Origin: an uncultured Bacilli bacterium
Lineage (GTDB): Bacteria; Bacillota_I; Bacilli_A; RF39; UBA660
Length of the DNA stretch: 64,000 bases
Direction of reading: 5' to 3'
NCBI GenBank assembly: GCA_934183165.1
Contig: CAKPRZ010000002.1
Location: 1 to 64,000 of the forward strand
Shown here: positions 8,457 through 15,714 of the stretch, piece after piece
How the letters are laid out: the number at the start of each line of letters is the position of its first letter
Numbering within the stretch: position 1 is the stretch's first letter
Notes under the pieces: model-generated
What the model saw: only the letters and a program-made list of their open reading frames with translations
Told to the model about the DNA's origin: nothing
The model's database searches: none
Translations under genes and position numbers: made by a program

Positions 8457-8708
8457 ATGGAAAAAGATAATTTAAAGCAACAATTAAAAGAACTAATATT
8501 ATTAGGTTATGGTAAAGAGGAACTTATACAGATTATTACAACTGTTCCTACATTGTTTAATCATAATCCTGAAGAGTTAAAAGCAATTTTAGATTCAATT
8601 TCAGCTGACATAAAAACTGAAGCAAAAAATTACATTTTTCAAGAACCTTTGAGAAAAGAAGATATGATTAATTCCGATAAAGATATAAATAATCGATTTA
8701 TTCATTAA
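8457..8708 (+). CDS. Small helical protein with an mTERF-like motif (83 aa)
   Basis: This 83-aa protein is predicted all-helical. Residues about 12-50 read LKELILLGYGKEEL, then IITTVPTLFNHNPEELKAILDSI. This matches the general mTERF-type helical repeat pattern (LG[YF]..eEi....p.ll..s.e.l...i..l). Only about one and a half repeats are present, so this is a motif-level resemblance, not a family call. TGGAGAAG precedes the ATG. A possible extended -10 (TG-A-TAATAT, 8430-8438) would give a very short leader. Confidence 0.55.
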   Translation: MEKDNLKQQLKELILLGYGKEELIQIITTVPTLFNHNPEELKAILDSISADIKTEAKNYIFQEPLRKEDMINSDKDINNRFIH

Positions 8709-8739
8709 GAGAAACAAATAGTTTATAAAAATTAAAACA

Positions 8740-8778
8740 AAGGTGATTTAGACAATGAAATCTAAATCATCTTTTTTC
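8740..8778 (+). terminator. Terminator after the mTERF-like gene
   Basis: An 11-13 bp stem (GGTGATTTAGA with TCTAAATCATC, one G-U pair) is followed by TTTTTTCTTT on the plus strand. Confidence 0.8.
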
Positions 8779-8949
8779 TTTCAGTTAATTATGATGTTTA
8801 TCAAATTGATTAATATCTTATAAATATTCAAATATAGTTTAATCAATAATTCATTTGGATAAAAGTTATTGCATTAACTGTTATTTTTATTACTTTTAAC
8901 ACTTTCTTTTAAAAATTAGAATACAATTTAAGAAAATTGAGAAAAAATA

Positions 8950-8958
8950 TGTTAAAAT
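8950..8958 (+). promoter_or_regulatory. Extended -10 promoter of the gene at 8979
   Basis: TG-T-TAAAAT fits the extended -10 pattern. It would start a transcript only a few bases before the AGAGGTGA ribosome site. The 8779-8949 stretch before it is AT-rich, and I see nothing else in it. Confidence 0.4.
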
Positions 8959-8978
8959 TAATAATAGAGGTGAGTAAG

Positions 8979-10013
8979 ATGAAAAACAAAAAAGTAATAT
9001 TTACTATTGGAGGATTAGCATTAATCATTATTATATTTTTAACAATAATATTTGTTCAAAAAAGCGCAACTAAAACACAAGAATATAAACCACTTTATTT
9101 AACAGCTGATGATGTAACAGATATTAAGGGATGTTATGATTTGTCAACCGATTATCTTTACTGTAGTATGGAAAAGAAATACATTCAAAAAGTATTAGTT
9201 GATTTGAATGGTACAGACAAATCTGTTTTTACTGTTTTAAAAGGGAATATTAAACAAGATGAAGATTTATTATTGATATATGATGGATTATATAAAGCAA
9301 ATGATAAAGAGAAATATTATTCATATGATAGAGGTTTGGAAATATTAAATAGTCTTAATTGGAAAAATGCAAAAACAATAAGATTATTAACAAAAGATGA
9401 AGCAATATTACTTGGATGTAGTAATGACGATAATGCATGTAGTTGGTTAGTAGAAGACTCTGGAGAAAATAATTCATCAGATTACTATGATGGATTTACA
9501 ATTTACCATGAACCAGACTCCGAAGATAATGACAGTGTAGATAGTGTTAATATGCAAGGATTGTTGTATAGCAACAAATTTGCTAATGATGATACCAGAT
9601 ATGGATTAAAACCTGTAATACAAATTAACTCAAAATATGTAAAGCCATATTCTACAATCGGTAAAGTTCACATGAAAAAGGATAATCAATTAGTTAATGC
9701 TAAATTTATAAATGACAAACTTGTACATTTAAAAATAACAAACACATATTCTAATTTAACTAAAGACGCATTTAATCAATTAAATTTAGAACTGAATAAA
9801 AAAGTCGATACTGATAATATCAAATACACAATATCAACTTCATATAAGGGTGATGATAATGATTTTGAAGGAAAAATATTTGAAGATATTTCTATTGATT
9901 GCAAAAATATAACTTCAAGAGAAATAAAGGATTTGATTTCACTTAGTTCTTTAAATATTGCTTCTACTCAATTTATTAGCGAAATGAAAGCCAAAAATTA
10001 TGTTGAAAGTTAA
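8979..10013 (+). CDS. Membrane-anchored hypothetical protein (344 aa)
   Basis: The protein starts with a short basic stretch and one strong hydrophobic helix (about residues 5-27) and has no lipobox, so it is probably an N-in/C-out anchored protein. The centre has paired Cys residues (GCYDLSTDYLYC, GCSNDDNAC). A stretch reading KTIRLLTKDEAILLG, with YGLKPVIQIN some 60-80 residues on, loosely resembles the sulfatase-modifying/DUF6273-type domains common in gut Firmicutes surface proteins. I rate that as weak. The ATG at 8979 is chosen for AGAGGTGA just upstream; the frame opens 42 nt earlier. It is followed by the repeat-A terminator. Confidence 0.6.
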   Translation: MKNKKVIFTIGGLALIIIIFLTIIFVQKSATKTQEYKPLYLTADDVTDIKGCYDLSTDYLYCSMEKKYIQKVLVDLNGTDKSVFTVLKGNIKQDEDLLLIYDGLYKANDKEKYYSYDRGLEILNSLNWKNAKTIRLLTKDEAILLGCSNDDNACSWLVEDSGENNSSDYYDGFTIYHEPDSEDNDSVDSVNMQGLLYSNKFANDDTRYGLKPVIQINSKYVKPYSTIGKVHMKKDNQLVNAKFINDKLVHLKITNTYSNLTKDAFNQLNLELNKKVDTDNIKYTISTSYKGDDNDFEGKIFEDISIDCKNITSREIKDLISLSSLNIASTQFISEMKAKNYVES

Positions 10014-10073
10014 AAAATATCTTCTGGTTAAAAACTAATAAAAATTAAATACTTTCATTGTTAATTATATAGG

Positions 10074-10144
10074 CAAAATAAAACTACTTTCAATTTAATT
10101 TGAAAGTAGTTTTTATATTATCTCGAAAAATTCGAGTATCAATC
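10074..10144. repeat. Repeat A: copy of the ssrA downstream sequence
   Basis: This segment matches 12641-12716 (repeat C) almost throughout. It has a terminator stem (AAACTACTTTCAA with TTGAAAGTAGTTT), then TATATTATCTCGAAAA, a TTCGAG arm and ATCAATC. It differs by a few substitutions and a 4-nt gap. It lacks the TGGTG that belongs to the tmRNA end. It also works as a bidirectional terminator for the 344-aa gene. With repeats B and C it marks an ssrA-linked insertion. Confidence 0.75.
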
Positions 10145-10316
10145 AATATTATGCCCTTTCAGTAGAAGTATAACAACCCCTAGGCATAAATTTCTAGGTA
10201 GTAATAACTACTAACTAATATGAATTATACTACATTTTTACTAAAATACAGAAAAAAATGATAATCTTCTTTATTTTTATGCTAAAATATTAAGTACAAA
10301 CGAGGGAGGTTTATAC
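10145..10316. other. Intergenic stretch with a pseudoknot-like palindrome pair
   Basis: There is no gene here. On either strand, CCTAG and CTAGG (about 10180-10200) can close a short hairpin. The loop of that hairpin contains a GCATAA/TTATGC sequence, and this is complementary to the TTATGCC-type segment at about 10150-10156. That nesting would allow an H-type pseudoknot. Downstream lie a GTAGT/ACTAC hairpin and then the promoter of the 311-aa gene. Confidence 0.35.
10280..10288 (+). promoter_or_regulatory. Extended -10 promoter of the 311-aa orphan gene
   Basis: TG-C-TAAAAT is a good extended -10. It lies about 15 nt before the CGAGGGAGG ribosome site of the gene at 10317. Confidence 0.5.
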
Positions 10317-11252
10317 ATGAAAAAAGAAAAATACGAATTTGTTCAAAGAATTCAAAATCATTATATTGGTGATGATTGCCTTCAAATAATGGTTCCACAT
10401 AAATTAAATAGTGGGTTTACTATGTTAAATGCTGATGGCATGACATATCACTATAAACCTAATTCATATTTATTTGTAAATAAATATACTTCAGACGAAA
10501 GAAGAAATCAATTTGCTTATTCACAAATCCCATATCACAAAAGCAGAGTTGGATTTAGAAAGTTAGAATATGTTAATCAATTATTAGATTTTAATAAAGT
10601 TTATATTGAAATTAAAGATGGTATGATTATAGAAACTTTTGCAGTTAAAGATGATAATGAGGGATTAGTTGCAACTAAATTAATTGTTCCAAATCAAGAG
10701 TCTACAAAATATATGAATCGTTCTGAAGTTATAGAATTACTTAAATCAGGAAATGTTGGTTTATTCACTTTTGATGGGGGTTGTTACAATAAAGGACTGA
10801 ATTTAATTTCAGAAGAAAGTATTTTAGAGTGGTATAAACAACAATTAATTGAAAAAAGAAAAAAAGAAGAAAATTATTATAATGATAATTTACCCGGTCT
10901 AGATTTAAGCTTTGCATTTCTTAAAAATATAGAAAACTTAACCATTAATGAAGTTCCTAGTGATATTTTATTACATGATGATTATATAATCGTTATTAGC
11001 TCCGAAAATAACAAAATAAAAATGGTCAAAGCAATTCAAATTAGGTTTATGAGTACTGATAATTATAAAATTATAAGTTATGACTTTCCAATTACAATTT
11101 ATTCATTAGAGGATATAACAAAACTAGAACAAACAAATTCTAGAAAAACATCAGAACCTAAATTTCCAAAAGGTTTAAATAAAGCCATTGATAAAAATGA
11201 TATAAAACAATCAAAACAATTAGTTTTATCTAGAAAAAAGAAGAATAATTAA
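10317..11252 (+). CDS. Orphan protein of the ssrA-linked island (311 aa)
   Basis: I do not recognise this protein. It has no signal peptide or membrane helix, so it is probably cytoplasmic. The first half is mixed alpha/beta with many Tyr, Phe and His. Residues about 190-205 form a charged KRKKEE-type helix that separates a second domain. The C-terminus is a basic tail ending SRKKKNN. GGGAGG lies at good distance before the ATG. It lies between repeats A and B, so it may be cargo of a mobile element; nothing in the sequence tells what it does. Confidence 0.65.
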   Translation: MKKEKYEFVQRIQNHYIGDDCLQIMVPHKLNSGFTMLNADGMTYHYKPNSYLFVNKYTSDERRNQFAYSQIPYHKSRVGFRKLEYVNQLLDFNKVYIEIKDGMIIETFAVKDDNEGLVATKLIVPNQESTKYMNRSEVIELLKSGNVGLFTFDGGCYNKGLNLISEESILEWYKQQLIEKRKKEENYYNDNLPGLDLSFAFLKNIENLTINEVPSDILLHDDYIIVISSENNKIKMVKAIQIRFMSTDNYKIISYDFPITIYSLEDITKLEQTNSRKTSEPKFPKGLNKAIDKNDIKQSKQLVLSRKKKNN

Positions 11253-11340
11253 AAAACGTGGCAAGTTTTGTTGAAACGAAATTTCAATGAAATTGGCGAT
11301 AGGCTTTGCCAATAGCGTAGTGTGTTATTTTAGTTTTATT

Positions 11341-11365
11341 AGACGAGCTTTTGTTCGTTTTTTTA
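11341..11365 (+). terminator. Terminator downstream of the 311-aa gene
   Basis: ACGAGC pairs with GTTCGT (one G-U) around a TTTT loop and is followed by seven T residues. It lies about 90 nt past the stop codon. Confidence 0.6.
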
Positions 11366-11477
11366 ATATCAAAGTTTTTATCACCATATTCATAATTTTT
11401 ATTATATAAATAATCATTTATTTTTTGTTCTTTAGTTTTCTATGGTCATACTAAATCACTTTCCTTTCTTAAATAAC

Positions 11478-11502
11478 AAAAAAACTAACTATTTCTAGTT
11501 AG
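11478..11502 (-). terminator. Terminator of the deoxyribosyltransferase-like gene
   Basis: On the minus strand CTAACT-AGAAAT-AGTTAG is followed by seven T residues. It is about 80 nt past the stop of the gene at 11579. Confidence 0.75.
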
Positions 11503-11514
11503 CATTTATTACCA

Positions 11515-11547
11515 CTCGAAAAGTTCGAGTTTACTATCAATCTGGTG
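11515..11547. repeat. Repeat B: second copy of the ssrA 3'-flank including CACCA
   Basis: This 33-bp segment equals 12687-12719 of repeat C with one mismatch. On the minus strand it reads CACCA, then GATTGATA and a CTCGAA/TTCGAG palindrome. It includes the last five bases of the tmRNA (CACCA), and similarity stops sharply on both sides. That is what an attachment-site copy at a tRNA/tmRNA-type gene looks like. Confidence 0.7.
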
Positions 11548-11578
11548 CAAGTGTTGTAGTAATCTACAACTATACTTA

Positions 11579-12124
11579 TTAATTTATTACTTTTGGATAA
11601 ATAGTAGTATTTCTTTTTTTGGTAAGTGCAAAAGGCACTTCATCATCTCGCTCATCTTTATCAAACCATTCTCTACTATTCCAAATCTCGTTATGTAAAT
11701 TAATTTTATTAATTAAATCTTCTGGTTTACATATTGTACTTTCTTGAAGATGAATCATGCTGGTAAATAAATCATCATTGGGCTTTTCTAAAAAATAGAT
11801 TTCTTGACCATAGCTAGTTAACACGCCAAGTTCAAATGCTACCGTTGTACCAATATAACCATCCTTGTCACAAACATATACCAAATCAGCTTCTAAACAT
11901 TTATTAAGATAATCTAATTCTAATTGATTAGGATTATTAGAGTTATCGCCAATTAAAATTAAAAAACTACTATTTTTATCTTTAATTCCTGATATTTTGG
12001 GGACTAACACATTAAATCCACTTTCTATAAACTTTTTTGATACATCAACAATTAAATCATAATGTTTACCAAATGAACCTAGTATTGCAACATTTTTATA
12101 GTTATCACCATTATATGTTCTTAT
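11579..12124 (-). CDS. Nucleoside 2-deoxyribosyltransferase-like protein with a non-canonical start
   Basis: The first canonical start (GTG at 12010) is internal. The same frame continues upstream without a stop to 12178 and encodes NVAILGSFGKHYDLI, then a helix and the ESGFNVLVPK strand. That is exactly the first beta-alpha-beta unit expected for this fold. No ATG, GTG or TTG occurs in that part. A strong AAAGGGGGA lies at 12131-12139, so translation probably begins at the AUA at 12124 or the AUU at 12127, giving about 181 aa. Later motifs are ADLVYVCDKDGYIGTTVAFELGVL and QEIYFLEKP, typical of NDT-like proteins that act on the N-glycosidic bond of nucleosides or nucleotides. A recent 1-nt deletion is the alternative. 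It sits behind a structured RNA (12187-12285). Confidence 0.6.
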   Translation of the reverse strand: MRTYNGDNYKNVAILGSFGKHYDLIVDVSKKFIESGFNVLVPKISGIKDKNSSFLILIGDNSNNPNQLELDYLNKCLEADLVYVCDKDGYIGTTVAFELGVLTSYGQEIYFLEKPNDDLFTSMIHLQESTICKPEDLINKINLHNEIWNSREWFDKDERDDEVPFALTKKRNTTIYPKVIN

Positions 12125-12186
12125 AATTATTCCCCCTTTTGTTAGTACACTATTATATACAATTTCTACAAAAAGTCAAATTTCAT

Positions 12187-12285
12187 AAAAAAATGATGGG
12201 TACCCCAGGCGAGATGAATGCTCACATACAAAGTATGCTTACTGGCATTGCCAACACATCGTTATTCCTTCACAAGTATCCCATC
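12187..12285 (-). ncRNA. Candidate structured leader or small RNA with a 3' U-run
   Basis: On the minus strand the ends pair as GAUGGG/CCCAUC, then a bulged A, then UAC/GUA, and seven U residues follow. Inside, several compact stems are possible: UGGC-AAU-GCCA, GCAUAC-UUU-GUAUGU, or alternatively GGC..AAUGC with GCAUU..GCC enclosing the second hairpin. It lies about 50 nt upstream of the ribosome site of the NDT-like gene and just downstream of an extended -10. This is the layout of a transcription-attenuating leader, or of a free-standing small RNA. I could not match it to a known riboswitch, T-box, SRP RNA or 6S RNA. Confidence 0.4.
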
Positions 12286-12295
12286 TACATATATA

Positions 12296-12304
12296 TGTAT
12301 AACA
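12296..12304 (-). promoter_or_regulatory. Extended -10 promoter for the structured RNA and NDT-like gene
   Basis: On the minus strand TG-T-TATACA fits an extended -10. A start site about 7 nt downstream (near 12289) would place the 5' end of the RNA right at its closing stem. A possible -35 (TTGCGA) lies 19 nt upstream. Confidence 0.45.
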
Positions 12305-12331
12305 CATAATTATTAATTATTCGCAACTTTT

Positions 12332-12523
12332 TTATTTCTTGAATTCTTCGATGTAAACTTGACTAACATATTCAATTGTTATATCACTATATTTATAAAT
12401 TTTGGTTTTAGAATAAGGAAACTGATAACAATAATCTTGACTATTTTTTATTCCCTTTCTTTTGCATATATCTTGAAATTTATTTGATGTAAATTTATGA
12501 TTTGGACCTAGAGATAGCTCCAA
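12332..12523 (-). CDS. Short hypothetical ORF, possibly a gene fragment (63 aa)
   Basis: The frame starts with TTG at 12523 and has no good ribosome site. The open frame extends a few codons further upstream to a stop at 12545. The protein is Lys/Tyr-rich with no recognisable domain. The weak start and the location inside the repeat-bounded segment suggest a remnant of a larger gene. I would not be surprised if it is not translated. Confidence 0.3.
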   Translation of the reverse strand: MELSLGPNHKFTSNKFQDICKRKGIKNSQDYCYQFPYSKTKIYKYSDITIEYVSQVYIEEFKK

Positions 12524-12640
12524 TGTTTCTTTTATCTTTTTAATTTACTATTATAGCATAACTTATTTAAAATTGAATTACTAAATGTAATTCCACACGC
12601 TAATTGATTATGTCAATTTGCAAGTGTGTTTCTAAATTAA

Positions 12641-12684
12641 CAAAATAAAACTACTTTCAAATTAAATTGAAAGTAGTTTTTATA
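12641..12684 (-). terminator. ssrA terminator
   Basis: On the minus strand the 14-bp perfect stem AAAACTACTTTCAA/TTGAAAGTAGTTTT ends in TTTTATTTTG. It is about 35 nt past the tmRNA 3' end. Confidence 0.8.
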
Positions 12685-12716
12685 TTATCTCGAAAAGTTC
12701 GAGTTTAGTATCAATC
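12641..12716. repeat. Repeat C: ssrA 3' flank with terminator
   Basis: This is the chromosomal sequence directly after the tmRNA CCA end. It consists of GATTGATA, a spacer, the CTCGAA-CTT-TTCGAG palindrome, ATAATATA and a 14-bp terminator stem. Repeats A and B are partial copies of it (A has the terminator part, B has the tmRNA-proximal part). Confidence 0.75.
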
Positions 12717-13096
12717 TGGTGGAGCCGGGGAGAATTGAACTCCCGTCCAAAAAGGATGACAGATAGACTTCTACAAGTTTAGTTAATTAATTAATTTAAC
12801 TACATAACAAGTAATTAACAACCAATTATATAGCTAGCCTATTCAAATTCATCTCTACACATAGGCATTGCAAAGATATATCCTACTAAAATAAGCCCTA
12901 AATAATTCCCGTAGGAAAAGAATTACATAGAGCGCATTCCCTAATTAGATTAGGCAAAAGCTACAGCGTTCTTAGTGAACATTGAAGCGAATGCATTTTT
13001 AATTTTGTTTCCAGTTATTTTAACTGATGCAATTTAAGGTTTGCGTCCTACTTGCTATCTAAATTCTATCCTTCCTGTCGAAACCTAGTCGACCCC
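12717..13096 (-). ncRNA. ssrA: Transfer-messenger RNA (tmRNA)
   Basis: The tmRNA rescues ribosomes stalled on mRNAs lacking a stop codon and tags the product for proteolysis. The 380-nt RNA begins GGGGUCG and ends CGGCUCC-A-CCA; these pair as a 7-bp acceptor stem. The T-arm appears as GGGAGUUCAAUUCUCCC near the 3' end, and CCA is encoded. The tag frame runs 13012-12950. Its resume codon is probably GGA, after AAAUAACU. The peptide is 20 residues, begins GNKIKN and ends TKNAVAFA, then UAA. A hydrophobic AFA end is also known from Mollicutes tags. The gene is directly upstream of the island and downstream of smpB. Confidence 0.95.
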
Positions 13097-13104
13097 GTGG
13101 AAAG

Positions 13105-13133
13105 ATTATACTACACTTTATGTAATTTATCAA
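13105..13133 (-). promoter_or_regulatory. ssrA promoter
   Basis: On the minus strand TTGATA, a 17-nt spacer and a perfect TATAAT end about 9 nt before the mature tmRNA 5' G. The promoter sits between the smpB stop codon and ssrA, so ssrA can be transcribed independently of smpB. Confidence 0.85.
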
Positions 13134-13135
13134 TA

Positions 13136-13579
13136 CTAAGCATATTTTGATTTGATATCTTTATTTAATTGTCTTTTAATATCTCTTTCTTTTATACTCT
13201 CTCGTTTATCATAATCTTTTTTACCTTTACATAAACCTAGTAATATCTTCGCTTTATTGTTTTTGAAATACACTTTTAATGGAATTAATGTATATCCCTG
13301 TAAAGTTACTTTGTCATTTAATTTTAATATTTCTTTTTTATGCATTAATAACTTTCTAGTTCTTGTCTCATTATGATTAAATATATTTCCTTCCTTATAA
13401 TGAGATATAAGCATATTAAGTAAATATAATTCATTTTTTCTTATTATAGCATAACTATCTTTTATATTTGCTTTACCATCCCTTATAGATTTGATTTCTG
13501 TTCCAGTTAATGCTATACCACATTCATACTCTTCTTCTATAAAATAATCATGTCTTGCTTTTCTGTTTAATATTTCCAT
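13136..13579 (-). CDS. smpB: SsrA-binding protein SmpB
   Basis: SmpB binds the tRNA-like domain of tmRNA and mimics the codon-anticodon stem in the empty ribosomal A site. This 147-aa protein shows the family pattern: KARHDYFIEEEYECGIALTGTEIKSIR at the N-terminus, the GYTLIPLK segment and the LCKGKKDYDKRESIKERD C-terminal tail that enters the mRNA channel. The ATG follows AGGTGAT. It sits between rnr and ssrA, an arrangement seen across Firmicutes, with an 8-nt gap to rnr. Confidence 0.97.
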   Translation of the reverse strand: MEILNRKARHDYFIEEEYECGIALTGTEIKSIRDGKANIKDSYAIIRKNELYLLNMLISHYKEGNIFNHNETRTRKLLMHKKEILKLNDKVTLQGYTLIPLKVYFKNNKAKILLGLCKGKKDYDKRESIKERDIKRQLNKDIKSKYA

Positions 13580-13587
13580 GCTATCAC

Positions 13588-15690
13588 CTATAATTTTTTT
13601 ACAACTTCAAAGTCAATTGTTTTAGCTTCTTTAGAAGCATCTTTTACCTTTATTAATATTTCATCTCCAAGCGTATATTTAATTTTTGTCTTTTCACCAA
13701 TTAAAGATTGTGTTAGTTCATCATACATAAAATAGTCTTTCATATCATTTACATGGACCAATCCTTCAACTAAGTTATCCAACTGAATAAACATTCCAAA
13801 ATTTGTTACACCCGATACAATTCCTTTATATTCTTCGCCTATATGATCTTCCATATATTCAGCCATTTTCATATCTTCTACTTCACGTTCACATTCAACT
13901 GATTCTCTTTCTTTAAATGATGAATTTTCAGCAATATACACTAGTTTCTCTTGCCATTTACTAAGTGTTTGATTAGACATATCATCATCAAACAAATATG
14001 TTCTAAGTAGTCTATGTACTGTTGTATCAGGATATCTTCTAATAGGTGATGTAAAATGTGTATAACATTTACTTGCTAATCCATAATGACCTAAATTTTG
14101 TGGCAAATATATTGCTTTTTGCATATTTCTTAATAATAATGAAGATAATACTTTAAATTCCTTTTTATCCTTAAGTTGATTAATTAATGTCTGAATTGCT
14201 TTAGGACTTAAATCTTTAGTATTAAATTTAACATTATAACCCAAACTTTGAACAAATGAGATGAATTCTCTAATCTTTTCTTCTTTTGGATATTCATGAA
14301 CACGATAAATAAAAGGTAATTCCATATAGAATATATGGGATGCAACACATTCATTTGCTTGAATCATGAAATCTTCAATTAAATTTTCACCCCTGCCTCT
14401 ATTTCTTAACACTATATCGGTAGGATGACAATTTTCATCTACTATAATTTTCGCCTCATCAACATCAAAGTCAATATATCCCCTATTTATTTTATTTTTT
14501 CTAATAATCTGTGATAATTCATTCATAAGTCTTAAATCGCTTACAAATGGTTCATATCCATCTGGAACTTCATTGTGTTCAATTACTTGATTAACTTTTT
14601 TATAGGTCATCTGAAGTCTAGACTTAATAATACTTGGAAATATATCATAATCAACTGTTTTACCATTATTATCTATTTCCATTACACATGAGATTGCTAA
14701 CCTCTCCACTCCTGGATTTAATGAACAAATTCCGTTTGATAGTTTATGAGGAAGCATTGGAATAACTCTATCTACTAAATAAACAGAAGTACCTCTATCC
14801 ATGGCTTCTTTGTCTAGAGGAGTTCCTTCTCTTACATAATATGAAACATCAGCTATATGAACACCTAATTTATAATTACCATTTTTTAATTTTTCAATAG
14901 ATATAGCATCATCTATATCTTTAGTATCATCACCATCTATTGTAAATATAGTAACATCGGTTAAATCTTTTCTACCTTTTTTATCTTCCTCTTTTACTTC
15001 ATCAGGTATTGAATCCAATTGCTTTATAACATCATCAGGAAATGTATCATTTATTTCATATTTACATACTATTGATAAAATATCAACTCCAGGGTCATTT
15101 TTATGCCCTATGATTCTTATAACTTCTCCCTTGTATCTATTTTTTGAAATATTTCTTAATATTTTAACAACAACCTTATGTCCATCAACAGCACCACAAG
15201 TTTTATCTTTCTCTATTTCTATTTGAATATCAAGTTTTTTATCATCAGGTATAATATATCCTTTGTCTTTTTTAAAATAAATTTCCCCAACTATTGTGGA
15301 TAAATCTCTTTCAAGGACTTTAACAATCCTTCCCTCTCTTTTTTCTCCACTGTTTTTGTTCAAAATTTCTACTATAACTTTATCATTATTAAGGGCTTTA
15401 TTTATATTATCCGCATGTACAAATATATCTTGCTCTTCATCATCAACATCAACAAATCCATAACCTTTTTTATTCATTTTAAGGATACCTTTTCTTAAAT
15501 TACTGTTTTTTAATAACATATATCGATTCTTATTAGAGTGATATATTTCAAATGAATCCTCTAATTCTCTTAATGCATCTGAAAACTCTTTTGTTTCTTC
15601 TATTGTATTTAAATTAAGTAATTGATCCATTTCTTCTATCGATAAAGCTTTGTCTGACTCCTCTAATATATTTAATATTTTTTCTTTCAT
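13588..15690 (-). CDS. rnr: Ribonuclease R
   Basis: RNase R is a processive 3'-5' exoribonuclease that degrades structured RNA and works with SmpB/tmRNA on non-stop mRNAs. The 700-aa protein has an N-terminal winged-helix region (about 1-60), cold-shock-like domains, and the RNB catalytic domain with the metal-binding GDDTKDIDDAIS cluster around residues 252-263. A C-terminal S1 domain (about 620-700) begins EEYKGIVSGVTNFGMFIQL. Length and order are normal. It is followed by smpB and preceded by secG, with a weak terminator hairpin between them. Confidence 0.97.
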   Translation of the reverse strand: MKEKILNILEESDKALSIEEMDQLLNLNTIEETKEFSDALRELEDSFEIYHSNKNRYMLLKNSNLRKGILKMNKKGYGFVDVDDEEQDIFVHADNINKALNNDKVIVEILNKNSGEKREGRIVKVLERDLSTIVGEIYFKKDKGYIIPDDKKLDIQIEIEKDKTCGAVDGHKVVVKILRNISKNRYKGEVIRIIGHKNDPGVDILSIVCKYEINDTFPDDVIKQLDSIPDEVKEEDKKGRKDLTDVTIFTIDGDDTKDIDDAISIEKLKNGNYKLGVHIADVSYYVREGTPLDKEAMDRGTSVYLVDRVIPMLPHKLSNGICSLNPGVERLAISCVMEIDNNGKTVDYDIFPSIIKSRLQMTYKKVNQVIEHNEVPDGYEPFVSDLRLMNELSQIIRKNKINRGYIDFDVDEAKIIVDENCHPTDIVLRNRGRGENLIEDFMIQANECVASHIFYMELPFIYRVHEYPKEEKIREFISFVQSLGYNVKFNTKDLSPKAIQTLINQLKDKKEFKVLSSLLLRNMQKAIYLPQNLGHYGLASKCYTHFTSPIRRYPDTTVHRLLRTYLFDDDMSNQTLSKWQEKLVYIAENSSFKERESVECEREVEDMKMAEYMEDHIGEEYKGIVSGVTNFGMFIQLDNLVEGLVHVNDMKDYFMYDELTQSLIGEKTKIKYTLGDEILIKVKDASKEAKTIDFEVVKKL

Positions 15691-15714
15691 ATTATCACCA
15701 TTTTAATTATACAA

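Larger units (their letters stand above)
11253..11578. other. Intergenic stretch with terminators and repeat B
   Basis: I see no credible reading frame here. A short inverted pair ATTGGC/GCCAAT lies near 11293-11314. A plus-strand terminator (11341-11365), a minus-strand terminator (11478-11502), repeat B (11515-11547) and a 7-bp hairpin GTTGTAG/CTACAAC (about 11553-11570) fill the rest. This packing of palindromes without genes fits a junction between two inserted segments. Confidence 0.5.

Noticed and set aside
11579..12010. GTG at 12010 as the start of the NDT-like gene
   Set aside because: The frame upstream encodes the conserved first unit of the fold, and no ribosome site precedes the GTG.
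12187..12285. T-box or known riboswitch
   Set aside because: The T-box core AGGGTGGNACCGCG is missing, and no consensus of purine, preQ1, ZTP, THF, guanidine or fluoride classes could be matched.
12187..12285. SRP RNA or 6S RNA
   Set aside because: The GGAAGGAAGCAGCC-type SRP loop is absent, and the length is too short for 6S.
10145..12640. Integrase, transposase or phage gene in the ssrA-linked region
   Set aside because: No reading frame of the needed size or motif is present; only two larger orphan frames and fragments are seen.
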